Shown here in pieces: positions 30,371 through 41,757 of a stretch of 64,000 bases of DNA. The notes beneath the pieces were generated by a model, which was not told the DNA's origin, ran no database searches, and worked only from the letters and a program-made list of their open reading frames with translations. Each line of letters opens with the position of its first letter. The first letter of the stretch is position 1. Both the position numbers and the translations under genes were made by a program. Location of the stretch: contig JAXCGZ010019175.1 in assembly GCA_037179515.1 (NCBI GenBank), positions 23,200 through 87,199 of the forward strand, in the 5' to 3' direction. This DNA comes from Halocaridina rubra. Lineage: Eukaryota > Arthropoda > Malacostraca > Decapoda > Atyidae.

Positions 30371-33194
30371 TTAGTGATACTTATCATACCTGTCCTTAAA
30401 ACTATGGATTGAGATAGCATTAACTACCTCCTCGCTTAGCCAATTCCAATTATCAACTACTCTTACACTGAAAAAGTATTTTCTTACATCCTGCAAAGAA
30501 GTTTTCTTACGAAGCTTCAAACTATGACCTCTAGTTCTAGAGCCAGCCATATCAAAATATCGATACCTATCCACTTTATCATAACCATGAAGGAATTTAA
30601 AGACTGTCACCATATCCCCCCTCACTCTTCTAGCTTCGAGTGATGGTAAGTCTAATTCCCTCAGCCTCTCATCATAACTGAGATTGCGTATTTCTGGCAC
30701 CAGTTTCGTGGCATGTCTTTGAACTTTTTCAAGCTTAGCTATGTGCTTTTTCAAGTGCGGATTTCAAAAGGGGGCTGCATATTCCAGTTTTGGACTCACA
30801 TAGGTTACATAAATATTTCTGAACATTTCCTTGTCCATGTGCCTGAAGGCTACCCTTACATTTGATAAGAATGCATATGCTGCCCTTACTATGCCATTTA
30901 TATGTATTTCTGGAGACAAATCTGCCAGTATGTTTACTCCTAGATCTCTCTCATTTTCTGTCTCTTGAAGTTGTACTCCAGCCACCGAGTAGTCAAGCTT
31001 GGGCCTTCTTGCACTTGTACCCATTCTCATTACCTTACATTTTGAAGTATTGAATTTCATTACCCACTTTTCTGACCACTCATGCAGATTATTTAGATCC
31101 TCCTGAAGTTCTCTACCATTGTTCTCGTTTTTTACTTTCTTCACAATCTTTGCATCATATGCAAACATATTCATGAATGAATTTACAGACTCTGGTAGGT
31201 CATTTACATATACAAGGAACAAAAGTGGCCCTAAAACTGAACCCTGTGGAACTCCACTACTAACTCTTCTCCATTCAGACATTGAGTGTCTTACTCTAAC
31301 CCTCTGTTCCCTTCCTTCTAAGTAAGTTTTTATCCATTCCAAAACATTTCCACCTATTCTAGCCATTGATTGCAGCTTCCTAATAAGTCTCCCATGTGGA
31401 ACAGTGTCAAACGCTTTCTGGAAGTCTAGGAATATGCAGTCTGCCCAGCCCTCTCTTTCCTGTAAGATTTGGCTTACCTCATCAAAAAATTCTAATAAGT
31501 CTGTTACTGTTGATCTACCTTCTCTGAAGCCATGTTGCCTCACTGACAAAAAGTTGAAGGATTCCAAGTGAAGAGAGATATGTTTCCTTAGTAGTTTCTC
31601 CATAACTTTGCAAACTATGCTGGTCAAGGAAACTGGTCTATAGTTCAGAGCCATATCCCTCCTTCCCTTTTTGAAGATAGGTATCACATTTGCTTGTTTC
31701 CAGCATCTTGGAATCTCCCCTGACTCCAGTGACTTTTTAAATATGATACTTAGTGCCACTGATATTGAGTTTGCGCATTTTTTAAGCACATGAGGGGATA
31801 ATGTCATCAGGACCTGTAGCTTTATGAACATCTAAATCCATCAGCGCTTTGCATACCTCTGTGGCTGTAAGGTTTATGTTCTCTAATACCGGCCCTTGAG
31901 CTTCTATCACTGCAATCTGAGGGGGTGGGGTATTTTCTACTGTAAATACTGACTGAAACTCCTTGTTCAATTCTTTGCAGATCTCTTCATCCATCTCAGT
32001 GATGCTTCCATCCTCTCTCTTTAGCCTTAAAACCTGTTCTATTACCTTCAGTTTTCCTCTGATAAAGCTGTGGAAAAGCTTGGGATTTTCTTTAGCCTTC
32101 CTGGTGATGTCCTTCTCATAGTCTCTCTCTGCCTCTCTCCTTTTACTTAGGTAGTCATTTCTTGCTCTTTTGTAGGTTTGCCAGGCATTTATGTTTTTTC
32201 TCCTCCTATACCTTTTCCAGCATTTGTCTCTCCACTCCTTAGCTCTTTTACACCCATGATCGAGCCATTTCTCTCTGGCATGAATTACACCTACTTTGGT
32301 GACAGGTATGCAGCAATCTACTATCTTCCCATATTTCTCACAAAAGATCTCATACATTTCTTGTACAGATTTGTTGTAAAATAAGGTTCTCCAATCAAGA
32401 ACTGCAAAAAGCTCATTCATTTTGATGTAATCTCCTTTCGGATAGTTCCTCCTCATGTCCTCAGTGCCTCTACTCTCAGGAAGAATATCTTCAATGATAT
32501 ACTCCATCAACAACACACAGTGGTCACTCTTTCCAATTGGTGGTTCATACTCAATTTTTTCAATATCCAACACATTATCTGTGAACACTAGATCAAGTAG
32601 TGATGGCTCATCCCCACCCCTGGCTCTTGTTGGTTCCATTACATGTTGGTGTAGGAAATTCCCTTGTACGCAATCTAGGAATCTTTCCCCGAATGAGTCC
32701 TCACCACTGTGTGGGTCAAGATTTATCCAATCTATCTCTTTATGATTAAAGTCTCCCATAATCAAAATCCTACATTTTTTTTCCCGTGCCATGTTAACAA
32801 CTGAGTTTATGACTTCAATAGTACCTATATGACTTTCCTCATAAACTTCAAGCCTATTTTGGTTCCTTGGTGGGTTGTATACAACAGTTATTATAATGCT
32901 CTCTGACCCAGTATTTATGCGAGCAACAAGAAATTCCTTGAACTCACTTTCTATAGCCAAGTTTATTTCTTCAACTTGAATACTTTCACTTATGAGCAGT
33001 GCTATCCCTCCACCAGTCCTCTCAGATCTTTCAACCCTTAGTATTCTGAAGCCCTTGGGAAAAACTGTGACACTGTTTATGTCCTCACTCAACTTAGTCT
33101 CTGTAATTGCTACTATATCTGCCTTACTGTTGTGAATCCTATCTTTTAATTCTACTGCCTTACCAGCTAATCCATCAGCATTTGTGTATAACAA
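30371..33194 (-). pseudogene. Element A2 ORF2 (endonuclease-RT), broken
   Basis: Three collinear pieces: 33194-31782 (endonuclease through HKATGPDD), 31831-30764 (RT) and 30754-30371 (C-terminus). A single extra A in GGGGATAATG near 31800 shifts the frame. A TGG-to-TGA change near 30761 stops it where other copies read FWNPHLKK. The RT motif reads FAYDAKIV in place of FADDAKIV, so the first Asp of the FADD box is also lost. The endonuclease motifs TETKLSE, GDFNHKE and KSDHCVLL are intact. Confidence 0.88.
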
Positions 33195-33196
33195 TC

Positions 33197-34277
33197 TTAA
33201 TGAGGCCCCATCCCCTGATCTTCTGTCATTATCTTCTTTATCTCCCCTTTGTCTGGAAGGACTCTGTAATGAAAATTTTTCTTCTCTTCTTCATTTCTTT
33301 CATCATTTAACCTTCTTGCCTCTTGCAACAAGTTTTTTATCTTTCCCATCTCTTCCTGTGTTCTGTATCGTCTAATGAACACTTCTTTGAATTCTTGAAG
33401 GTCTTTTAGACTTTTTTTTCTCAACAATATTTCCTTACATGTTTTCCCTCTCTCAAAGGTTACTTTTGTTGGTCTCGGCTTTCCTTCCCTCGAATATTTA
33501 CCTAGTTGGTGTATGTTTACAATATCCTCAGGACCACATACTACTCCAAGCTTTCTTATCAGGTCTACAACCCTAGCTTTATTTTCTTCAAGTCTCCCCT
33601 GCCATGTTGGCTCCTGGGATTCGCTTATGCCTGAGATTACCACTGTCTTCTCCTTATCAAGTGCCTGTCTGATGAGTGGGTTTGCCCTTTCCATCACAAC
33701 GTCTTTCATTTTTTTTTATTACTGTCTCTTTATAGTCAACTGTTTGTGTGTTTTCCAGTGCCACCACCTTTACAGCCTCTTTTACTGCCACATTCCCCTT
33801 TAGTGCATCAGCAAAGGAAGTTTTCATGGCATCATTTTCCATATTCAGCTCCTGGAACTCTTTTCTGAACTGTTCAATGTTTTCCTTAATCTGGACATTC
33901 CAAGCAGCAATCTCGTCTCTCTCAGAAGAGAGCAGTGAACTAACATCTAATTCCTTTAGGTTGTCATTCAGCTGTTTGTTTTTATCTTCTTGTTTAGAAA
34001 TTCTAGATTCTAGTTCACTCTTTTCCCCTTCCAGCTTCTTTATTTTTTTTTCTAGTTCCTTTCTCTCCTGCCCTTGTGCTTTATTTGCTTCCTCCAAAGA
34101 TCTTATTTGCTCTCTGAGTGTTTCATTCTCTTTCATTTCTCCATCCATATTCCGAATTTTTTCATCAAGGCTTATAACCATTGCCTCTAAATTCTTGATT
34201 TTCTGTTTAAGTCTCCTAATGGCTACCCCTCCTACCGACCCATGGATGGGGGAGGTTTGGGACAGAGATGGCCTCAT
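33197..34277 (-). pseudogene. Element A2 ORF1 (coiled-coil, RRM-like), one frameshift
   Basis: Starts with ATG at 34277 (MRPSLSQTSPIHGSVGG). Residues about 20-130 are a heptad-rich coiled coil (KLEGEKSELESRISKQED). The C-terminal half (VVISGISES, IVNIHQLGKYSREGKPRPTK, KKSLKDLQEFKEVFIRRYR) resembles the RRM-like RNA-binding region of L1-type ORF1 proteins. A frameshift in the T run at about 33713-33720 divides it (other copies read TTTTTTCGATTA). The combined length is about 360 residues. The presumed role is RNA binding in the retrotransposition particle. Confidence 0.82.
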
Positions 34278-34850
34278 TTTTATGTTCTCCCTCTCACAGA
34301 ATATAGAAAGAAGAAGAGAAAGAGAAAAAAAAAGAGAAAAACTTTTATTTAAGCTTCACACAGAATTTTCATATCTCCATATAAGTGCTATTTAGTGACT
34401 CAATTTATCTCTTTTTTGGTAACACACATCTTAACTTAAAAACTTGCCCATGGTAATTTAAGGATAAAAAGAAAAAGAAAACAAAATGCAACAAAACAAA
34501 AGTCAAACCTGAAGGAAAATTCGAATTTGTGTCTGAGGAGGCACCCACCTGTTTCTGCTATATATTCTTCCTAACTGATAAACTCACTTGCTAACCAAGA
34601 TATGTTATCACAGGATTAGACTTTACATTTAACTCAATATATATACAAAATAAAAAAAATAGTAAAAGAGAAAGCTAAAAGAAAAGCAAAAAAAATGAAG
34701 AAAATAAGACAGCTGTACTACTTGGCAACTTAACTCAGTACTGTTGACAGGTGGATATTTGGTATTTTTTTGTTTAATTATTCAATTATTTCGTGTATCA
34801 TACTAACTAACAAGTTAATATAAATGGGAAGGATACTGATTTTAACAATA

Positions 34851-34860
34851 TGTGTGTGTG
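34851..34860. repeat. Short (TG)n between A2 and A3
   Basis: Five TG units lie between the putative 5' end of A2 and the 3' tail of A3. Confidence 0.9.
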
Positions 34861-34951
34861 TGATTACCTAATTGTGATTACCTAATTGTGTTTACGGGAA
34901 AGAGCCCAAAGCTCGTATCTTCCCGTCTCCTGATCGCTTCCATTTTTAGAC

Positions 34952-37774
34952 TTAGTGATACTTATCATACCTGTCCTTAAAACTATGGATTGAGGTAGCA
35001 TTAACTACCTCCTCGCTTAGCGAATTCCAATTATCAACTACTCTTACACTGAAAAAGTATTTCCTTACATCCTGCAAACAAGTTTTCTTCCGAAGCTTCA
35101 AACTATGACCTCTAGTTCTAGAGCCAGCCATATCGAAATATCGATCCCTATCCACTCTATCATAACCATGAAGGAATTTAAAGACTGTCACCATATCCCC
35201 CCTTACTCTTCTAGCTTCGAGTGATGGCAAGTCTAATTCCCTCAGCCTCTCATCATAACCGAGATTGCGTATTTCTGGCACCAGTTTCGTGGCATGTCTT
35301 TGAACTTTTTCAAGCTTAGCTATGTGCTTTTTCAAGTGCGGATTCCAAAAGGGGGCTGCATATTCCAGTTTTGGCCTCACATAGGTTACATAAATATTTC
35401 TGAACATTTCCTTGTCCATGTGCCTGAAGGCTACCCTTACATTTGATAAGAATGCATATGCTGCCCTTACTACGCCATTTATATGTATTTCTGGAGACAA
35501 ATCTGCCAATATGTTTACTCCTAGATCTCTCTCATTTTCTGTCTCCTGAAGTTGTACTCCAGCCACCGAGTAGTCAAGCTTGGGCCTTCTTGCACTTGTA
35601 CCCATTCTCATTACCTTACATTTTGAGGTATTGAATTTCATTAGCCACTTTTCTGACCACTCATGCAGATTATTTAGATCCTCCTGAAGTTCTCTACCAT
35701 TGTTCTCGTTTTTTACTTTCTTCACAATCTTTGCATCATCTGCAAACATATTCATGAATGAATTTACAGACTCTGGTAGGTCATTTACATATACAAGGAA
35801 CAAAAGTGGCCCTAAAACTGAACCCTGTGGAACTCCACTACTAACTCTTCTCCATTCAGACACTGAGTGTCTTACTCTAACCCTCTGTTCCCTTCCTTCT
35901 AAGTAAGTTTTTATCCATTCCAAGACATTTCCACCTATTCTAGCCATTGATTGCAGCTTCCTAATAAGTCTCCCATGTGGAACAGTGCCAAACGCTTTCT
36001 GGAAGTCTAGGAATATGCAATCTGCCCAGCCCTCTCTTTTCTGTAAGATATGGCTTACCTCATCATAAAATTCTAATAAGTTTGTTACTGTTGATCTTCC
36101 TTCTCTGAAGCCATGTTGCCTCACTGACAAAAAGTTGAAGGATTCCAAGTGAAGAGAGATATGTTTCCTTAGTAGTTTCTCCATAACTTTGCAAACTATG
36201 CTGGTCAAGGAAACTGGTCTATAGTTCAGAGCCGTATCCCTCCTTCCCTTTTTGAAGATAGGTATCACATTTGCTTGATTCCAGCATCTTGGAATCTCCC
36301 CCGACTCCAATGACTCCTTAAATATGATACTTAGTGCCACTGATATTGTGTTTGCGCATTTTTTAAGCACATGAGGGGATATGTCATCAGGACCTGTAGC
36401 TTTATGAACATCTAAATCCATCAGCGCTTTGCATACCTCTGTGGCTGTAAGGTTGATGTTCTCTAATACCGGCCCTTGAGCTTCTATCACTGCAATCTGA
36501 GGGGGTGGGGTATTTTCTACTGTAAATACTGACTGAAACTCCTTGTTCAATTCTTTGCAGATCTCTTCGTCCGTCTCAGTGATGCTTCCATCCGCTCTCT
36601 TTAGCCTTAAAACCTGTTCTTTTACCTTCAGTTTTCCTCTGATAAAGCTGTGGAAAAGCTTGGGATTTTCTTTCGCCTTCCTGGTGATGTCCCTCTCATA
36701 ATCTTTCTCTGCCTCTCTCCTTTTACTTAGGTAGTCATTTCTTGCTCTTTTGTAGGTTTGCCAGGCATTTATGTTTTTTCTCCTCCTATACCTTTTCCAG
36801 CATTTGTCTCTCCACTCCTTAGGTCTTTTACACCCATTATCGAACCATTTCTCTCTGGCATGAATTACACCTACTTTGGTGACAGGTATGCAGCAATCTA
36901 CAATCTTCCCATATTTCTCACAAAAGATGTCATACATTTCTTGTACAGATTTGTTGTAAAATAAGGTTCTCCAGTCAATAACTGCAAAAAGCTCATTCAT
37001 TTTGATGTAATCTCCTTTCTGATAGTTCCTCCTCATGTCCTCAGTGCCTCTACTCTCAGGAAGAATGTCTTCAATGATATACTCCATCAACAACACACAG
37101 TGGTCACTCTTTCCAATTGGTGGTTCATACTCAATATTTTCAATATCCAACACATTATCTGTGAACACCAGATCAAGTAGTGATGGCTCATCCCCACCCC
37201 TGGCTCTTGTTGGTTCCATTACATGTTGGTGTAGGAAATTCCCTTGTACGCAATCTAGGAATCTTGCCCCAAAGGAGTCCTCACCACTGTGTGGGTCAAG
37301 ATTTATCCAATCTATCTCTTTATGATTAAAGTCTCCCATAATCAAAATCCTACATTTTTTCTCCCGCGCCATGTTAACAACTGAGTTTATGACTTCAATC
37401 GTACCTATATGACTTTCCTCATAAATTTCAAGCCTATTTTGGTTCCTTGGTGGGTTGTATACAACAGTTATTATAATGCTCTCTGACCCAGTATTTATGC
37501 GAGCAACAAGAAATTCCCTGAACTCACTTTCTATAGCCAAGTTTATCTCTTCAACTTGAATCCTCTCACTTATGAGCAGTGCTATCCCTCCACCAGTCCT
37601 CTCAGATCTTTCGACCCTTAGTATTCTGAAGCCCTTAGGAAAAACTGTGACACTGTTTACGTCCTCACTCAACTTAGTCTCTTTAATTGCTACTATATCT
37701 GCCTTACTGTTGTGAATCCTATCTTTTAATTCTACTGCCTTACCAGCTAATCCATCAGCATTTGTGTATAACAA
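34952..37774 (-). CDS. Element A3 ORF2: endonuclease-reverse transcriptase, 940 codons
   Basis: A single open frame encoding a CR1/Rex1-like polyprotein. Endonuclease residues (numbering from the TTG at 37774) are E32 in IKETKLSE, D148/N150 in GDFNHKE and D224/H225 in SDHCVLL. The RT has LNYRPVSLTSIV (about 516), motif A LDFQKAF at 589-595, SSGVPQGSVLGP (about 645) and FADD at 677-680. The C-terminal tail contains FFSVRVVDNWN. Oddities: motif A reads KAFGTVP where other copies have KAFDTVP, and IKETK replaces ITETK, so activity is doubtful despite the open frame. There is no in-frame ATG before codon 135, which lies inside the endonuclease, so expression needs a frameshift from ORF1 or a non-AUG start. 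It lies sense to the host gene. Confidence 0.9.
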   Translation of the reverse strand: MLYTNADGLAGKAVELKDRIHNSKADIVAIKETKLSEDVNSVTVFPKGFRILRVERSERTGGGIALLISERIQVEEINLAIESEFREFLVARINTGSESIIITVVYNPPRNQNRLEIYEESHIGTIEVINSVVNMAREKKCRILIMGDFNHKEIDWINLDPHSGEDSFGARFLDCVQGNFLHQHVMEPTRARGGDEPSLLDLVFTDNVLDIENIEYEPPIGKSDHCVLLMEYIIEDILPESRGTEDMRRNYQKGDYIKMNELFAVIDWRTLFYNKSVQEMYDIFCEKYGKIVDCCIPVTKVGVIHAREKWFDNGCKRPKEWRDKCWKRYRRRKNINAWQTYKRARNDYLSKRREAEKDYERDITRKAKENPKLFHSFIRGKLKVKEQVLRLKRADGSITETDEEICKELNKEFQSVFTVENTPPPQIAVIEAQGPVLENINLTATEVCKALMDLDVHKATGPDDISPHVLKKCANTISVALSIIFKESLESGEIPRCWNQANVIPIFKKGRRDTALNYRPVSLTSIVCKVMEKLLRKHISLHLESFNFLSVRQHGFREGRSTVTNLLEFYDEVSHILQKREGWADCIFLDFQKAFGTVPHGRLIRKLQSMARIGGNVLEWIKTYLEGREQRVRVRHSVSEWRRVSSGVPQGSVLGPLLFLVYVNDLPESVNSFMNMFADDAKIVKKVKNENNGRELQEDLNNLHEWSEKWLMKFNTSKCKVMRMGTSARRPKLDYSVAGVQLQETENERDLGVNILADLSPEIHINGVVRAAYAFLSNVRVAFRHMDKEMFRNIYVTYVRPKLEYAAPFWNPHLKKHIAKLEKVQRHATKLVPEIRNLGYDERLRELDLPSLEARRVRGDMVTVFKFLHGYDRVDRDRYFDMAGSRTRGHSLKLRKKTCLQDVRKYFFSVRVVDNWNSLSEEVVNATSIHSFKDRYDKYH

Positions 37775-37776
37775 TC

Positions 37777-38439
37777 TTAATGAGGCCCCATCCCCTGATC
37801 TTCTGTCATTATCTTCTTTATCTCCCCTTTGTCTGGAAGTATTCCGTAACGAAAATTTTTCTTCTCTTCTTCATTTCTTTCATCATTTAACCTTCTTGCC
37901 TCTTGCAACAAGTTTTTGATCTTTCCCATCTCTTCCTGTGTTCTGTATCGTCTAATGAACACTTCTTTGCATTCTTGAAGGTCTTTTAGACTTTTTTTTC
38001 TCAACAATATTTCCCTACATGTCTCCCCTCTCTCAAAGGTTACTTTTGTTGGTCTCGGCTTTCCTTCCCTCGAATATTTACCTAGTTGGTGTATGTTTAC
38101 AATATCCTCAGGACCACATACTACTCCAAGCTTTCTTATCAGGTCTACAACCCTAGCTTTATTTTCTTCAAGTCTCCCCTGCCATGTTGGCTCCTGGGAT
38201 TCACTTATGCCTGAGATTACCACTGTCTTCTCCTTATCAAGTGCCTGTCTGATGAGTGGGTTTGCCCTTTCCATCACAACGTCTTTCATTTTTTCGATTA
38301 CTGTCTCTTTATAGTCAACTGTTTGTATGTTTTCCAGTGCCACCACCTTTACAGCCTCTTTTACTGCCACATTCCCCAATAGTGCATCAGCAAAGGACGT
38401 TTTCATGGCATCATTTTCCATATTCAGCTCCTGGAACTC

Positions 38440-38440
<1 letters not shown>
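37777..38440 (-). CDS. Element A3 ORF1, 5'-truncated
   Basis: About 220 codons open to the truncation point, containing MENDAMKTSFADAL, VVISGISES and the RRM-like C-terminal part, ending QGMGPH and TAA at 37777. The coiled coil and start codon are missing because the element is 5'-truncated, so it has no start of its own. It overlaps the open ORF2 frame by about 30 codons. Confidence 0.82.
37852..37858 (-). promoter_or_regulatory. Candidate -1 frameshift heptamer A AAT TTT at the ORF1/ORF2 overlap
   Basis: In the ORF1 frame, codons AAT and TTT preceded by A fit X XXY YYZ. Slipping back one base gives AAA TTT, which is exactly the ORF2 frame. That frame opens just upstream (TGA at 37873-37871) and continues 28 codons to the TTG at 37774. 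The same heptamer occurs at 4851-4857, 33272-33278 and 41483-41489 in the other copies, but these copies are so alike that this conservation adds little. Confidence 0.45.

Positions 38441-38492
<52 letters not shown>
38441..38492. repeat. (TG)n microsatellite between A3 and A4
   Basis: About 26 TG units join the truncated 5' end of A3 to the 3' tail of A4. Confidence 0.97.
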
Positions 38493-38495
<3 letters not shown>

Positions 38496-41400
38496 TTACC
38501 TAATTGTGATTACCTAATTGTGTTTACGGGAAAGAGCCCAAAGCTCGTATCTTCCCGTCTCCTGATCGCTTCCATTTTAGACTTAGTGATACTTATCATA
38601 CCTGTCCTTAAAACTATGGATTGAGATAGCATTAACTACCTCCTCGCTTAGCCAATTTCAATTATCAACTACTCTTACACTGAAAAAGTATTTCCTTACA
38701 TCCTGCAAAGAAGTTTTCTTACGAAGCTCCAAACTATGACCTCTAGTTCTAGAGCCAGCCATATCAAAATATCGATCCCTATCCACTCTATCATAACCAT
38801 GAAGGAATTTAAAGACTGTCACCATATCCCCCCTCACTCTTCTAGCTTCGAGTGATGGTAAGTCTAATTCCCTCAGCCTCTCATCATAACTGAGATTGCG
38901 TATTTCTGGCACCAGTTTCGTGGCATGTCTTTGAACTTTTTCAAGCTTAGCTATGTGCTTTTTCAAGTGCGGATTCCAAAAGAGGGCTGCATATTCCAGT
39001 TTTGGCCTCACATAGGTTACATAAATATTTCTGAACATTTCCTTGTCCATGTGCCTGAAGGCTACCCTTACATTTGATAAGAATGCATATGCTGCCCTTA
39101 CTATGCCATTTATATGTATTTCTGGAAACAAATCTGCCAGTATGTTTACTCCTAGATCTCTCTCATTTTCTGTCTCTTGAAGTTGTACTCCAGCCACCGA
39201 GTAGTCAAGCTTGGGCCTTCTTGCACTTGTACCCATTCTCATTACCTTACATTTTGAAGTACTGAATTTTATTAGCCACTTTTCTGACCACTCATGCAGA
39301 TTATTTAGATCCTCCTAAAGTTCTCTACCATTGTTCTCGTTTTTTACATTCTTCACAATCTTTGCATCATCTGCAAACATATTCATGAATGAATTTACAG
39401 ACTCTGGTAGGTCATTTACATATACAAGGAACAAAAGTGGCCCTAAAACTGAACCCTGTGGAACTCCACTACTAACTCTTCTCCATTCAGGCACTGAGTG
39501 TCTTACTCTAACCCTCTGTTCCCTTCCTTCTAAGTAAGTTTTTATCCATTCCAAAACATTCCCACCTATTCTAGCCATTGATTGCAGCTTCCTAATAAGT
39601 CTCCCATGTGGAACAGTGTCAAACGCTTTCTGGAAGTCTAGGAATATGCAGTCTGCCCAACCCTCTCTTTCCTGTAAGATTTGGCTTACCTCATCATAAA
39701 ATTCTAATAAGTTTGTTACTGTTGATCTACCTTCTCTGAAGCCATGTTGCCTCACTGACAAAAAGTTGAAGGATTCCAAGTGAAGAGAGATATGTTTCCT
39801 TAGTAGTTTCTCCATAACTTTGCAAACTATGCTGGTCAAGGAAACTGGTCTATAGTTCAGAGCCGTATCCCTCCTTCCCTTTTTGAAGATAGGTATCACA
39901 TTTGCTTGTTTCCAGCATCTTGGAATCTCCCCTGACTCCAGTGACTCCTTAAATATGATACTTAGTGCCACTGATATTGTGTTTGCGCATTTTTTAAGCA
40001 CATGAGGGGATATGTCATCAGGACCTGTAGCTTTATGAACATCTAAATCCATCAGCGCTTTGCATACCTCTGTGGCTGTAAGGTTTATGTTCTCTAATAC
40101 CGGCCCTTGAGCTTCTATCACTGCAATCTGAGGGGGTGGGGTATTTTCTACTGTAAATACTGACTGAAACTCCTTGTTCAATTCTTTGCAGATCTCTTCA
40201 TCCGTCTCAGTGATGCTTCCATCCTCTCTCTTTAGCCTTAAAACCTGTTCTTTTACCTTCAGTTTTCCTCTGATAAAGCTGTGGAAAAGCTTGGGATTTT
40301 CTTTAGCCTTCCTGGTGATGTCCTTCTCATAGTCTCTCTCTGCCTCTCTCCTTTTACTTAGGTAGTCATTTCTTGCTCTTTTGTAGGTTTGCCAGGCATT
40401 TATGTTTTTTCTCCTCCTATACCTTTTCCAGCATTTGTCTCTCCACTCCTTAGCTCTTTTACACCCATTATTGAACCATTTCTCTCTGGCATGAATTACA
40501 CCTACTTTGGTGACAGGTATGCAGCAATCTACAATCTTCCCATATTTCTCACAAAAGATCTCATACATTTCTTGAACAGATTTGTTGTAAAATAAGGTTC
40601 TCCAGTCAATAACTGCAAAAAGCTCATTCATTTTGATGTAATCTCCTTTCGGATAGTTCCTCCTCATGTCCTCAGTGCCTCTACTCTCAGGAAGAATATC
40701 TTCAATGATATACTCCATCAACAACACACAGTGGTCACTCTTTCCAATTGGTGGTTCATACTCAATTTTTTCAATATCCAACACATTATCTGTGAACAAT
40801 AGATCAAGTAGTGATGGCTCATCCCCACCCCTGGCCCTTGTTGGTTCCATTACATGTTGGTGTAGGAAATTCCCTTGTACGCAATCTAGGAATCTTTCCC
40901 CGAATGAGTCCTCACCACTGTGTGGGTCAAGATTTATCCAATCTATCTCTTTATGATTAAAGTCTCCCATAATCAAAATCCTACATTTTTTTTCCCGTGC
41001 CATGTTAACAACTGAGTTTATGACTTCAATAGTACCTATATGACTTTCCTTATAATCTTCAAGCCTATTTTGGTTCCTTGGTGGGTTGTATACAACAATT
41101 ATTATAATGCTCTCTGACCCAGTATTTATGCGAGCAACAAGAAATTCCTTGAACTCACTTTCTATAGCCAAGTTTATTTCTTCGACTTGAATTCTTTCAC
41201 TTATAAGCAGTGCTATCCCTCCACCAGTCCTCTCAGATCTTTCAACCCTCAGTATTCTGAAACCCTTAGGAAAAACTGTGACACTGTTTATGTCCTCACT
41301 CAACTTAGTCTCTGTAATTGCTACTATATCTGCCTTACTGTTGTGAATCCTATCTTTTAATTCTACTGCCTTACCAGCTAATCCATCAGCATTTGTGTAT

Positions 41401-41757
41401 AACAATCTTAATGAGGCCCCATCCCCTGATCTTCTGTCATTATCTTCTTTATCTCCCCTTTGTCTGGAAGAACTCTGTAATGAAAATTTTTCTTCTCTTC
41501 TTCATTTCTTTCATCATTTAACCTTCTTGCCTCTTGCAACAAGTTTTTGATCTTTCCCATCTCTTCCTGTGTTCTGTATTGTTTAATGAACACTTCTTTG
41601 AATTCTTGAAGGTCTTTTAGACTTTTTTTTTCTCAACAATATTTCCCTACATGTTTCCCCTCTCTCAAAGGTTACTTTTGTTGGTCTCGGCTTTCCTTCC
41701 CTCGAATATTTACCTAGTTGGTGTATGTTTACAATATCCTCAGGTCCACATACTACT
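38493..41757 (-). mobile_element. Element A copy 4, 5'-truncated
   Basis: Minus-strand copy with two 14-mer tail units. ORF2 carries two nonsense changes. One is near 39317 (NGREL then stop, where others read ELQEDL). The other is near 38656 (RVVDN then stop, where others read DNWNW). ORF1 has a one-base T-run insertion near 41630 and is cut at CACATACTAC|TTGTGTG. A TG tract follows on the right. Confidence 0.9.
38658..41405 (-). pseudogene. Element A4 ORF2 (endonuclease-RT), two stops
   Basis: Open from 41405 to 39315 (696 codons), including ITETKLSE, GDFNHKE, KSDHCVLL, FLDFQKAFDTVP, SSGVPQGSVLGP and FADDAKIV, so all catalytic motifs are intact. After the stop the same frame resumes to 38658. 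Apart from the two stops it keeps the catalytic motif A Asp pair that A3 has lost. Confidence 0.88.

Larger units (their letters stand above)
30281..34850 (-). mobile_element. Element A copy 2, apparently full length
   Basis: Minus-strand copy with two 3' 14-mer tail units, a 3' UTR, ORF2, ORF1 with its start codon, and about 570 bp of putative 5' UTR reaching a short TG tract at 34851. It is the only copy with the ORF1 start. The 5' boundary is inferred from the adjoining TG tract, not from a second full-length copy. Confidence 0.8.
34861..38440 (-). mobile_element. Element A copy 3, 5'-truncated, ORF2 open
   Basis: Minus-strand copy with two 14-mer tail units at 34861-34890 and an uninterrupted ORF2. 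It is truncated in ORF1 at GGAACTCT|TGTGTG. TG tracts adjoin both ends. It is the best-preserved member of the family here. Confidence 0.92.

Noticed and set aside
35700..37890. Plus-strand frames repeated in every element A copy (for example MFSFFTFFTIFASSANIFMN, MSSVPLLSGR)
   Set aside because: They are antisense shadows of the conserved minus-strand ORF2 and recur only because the element recurs.
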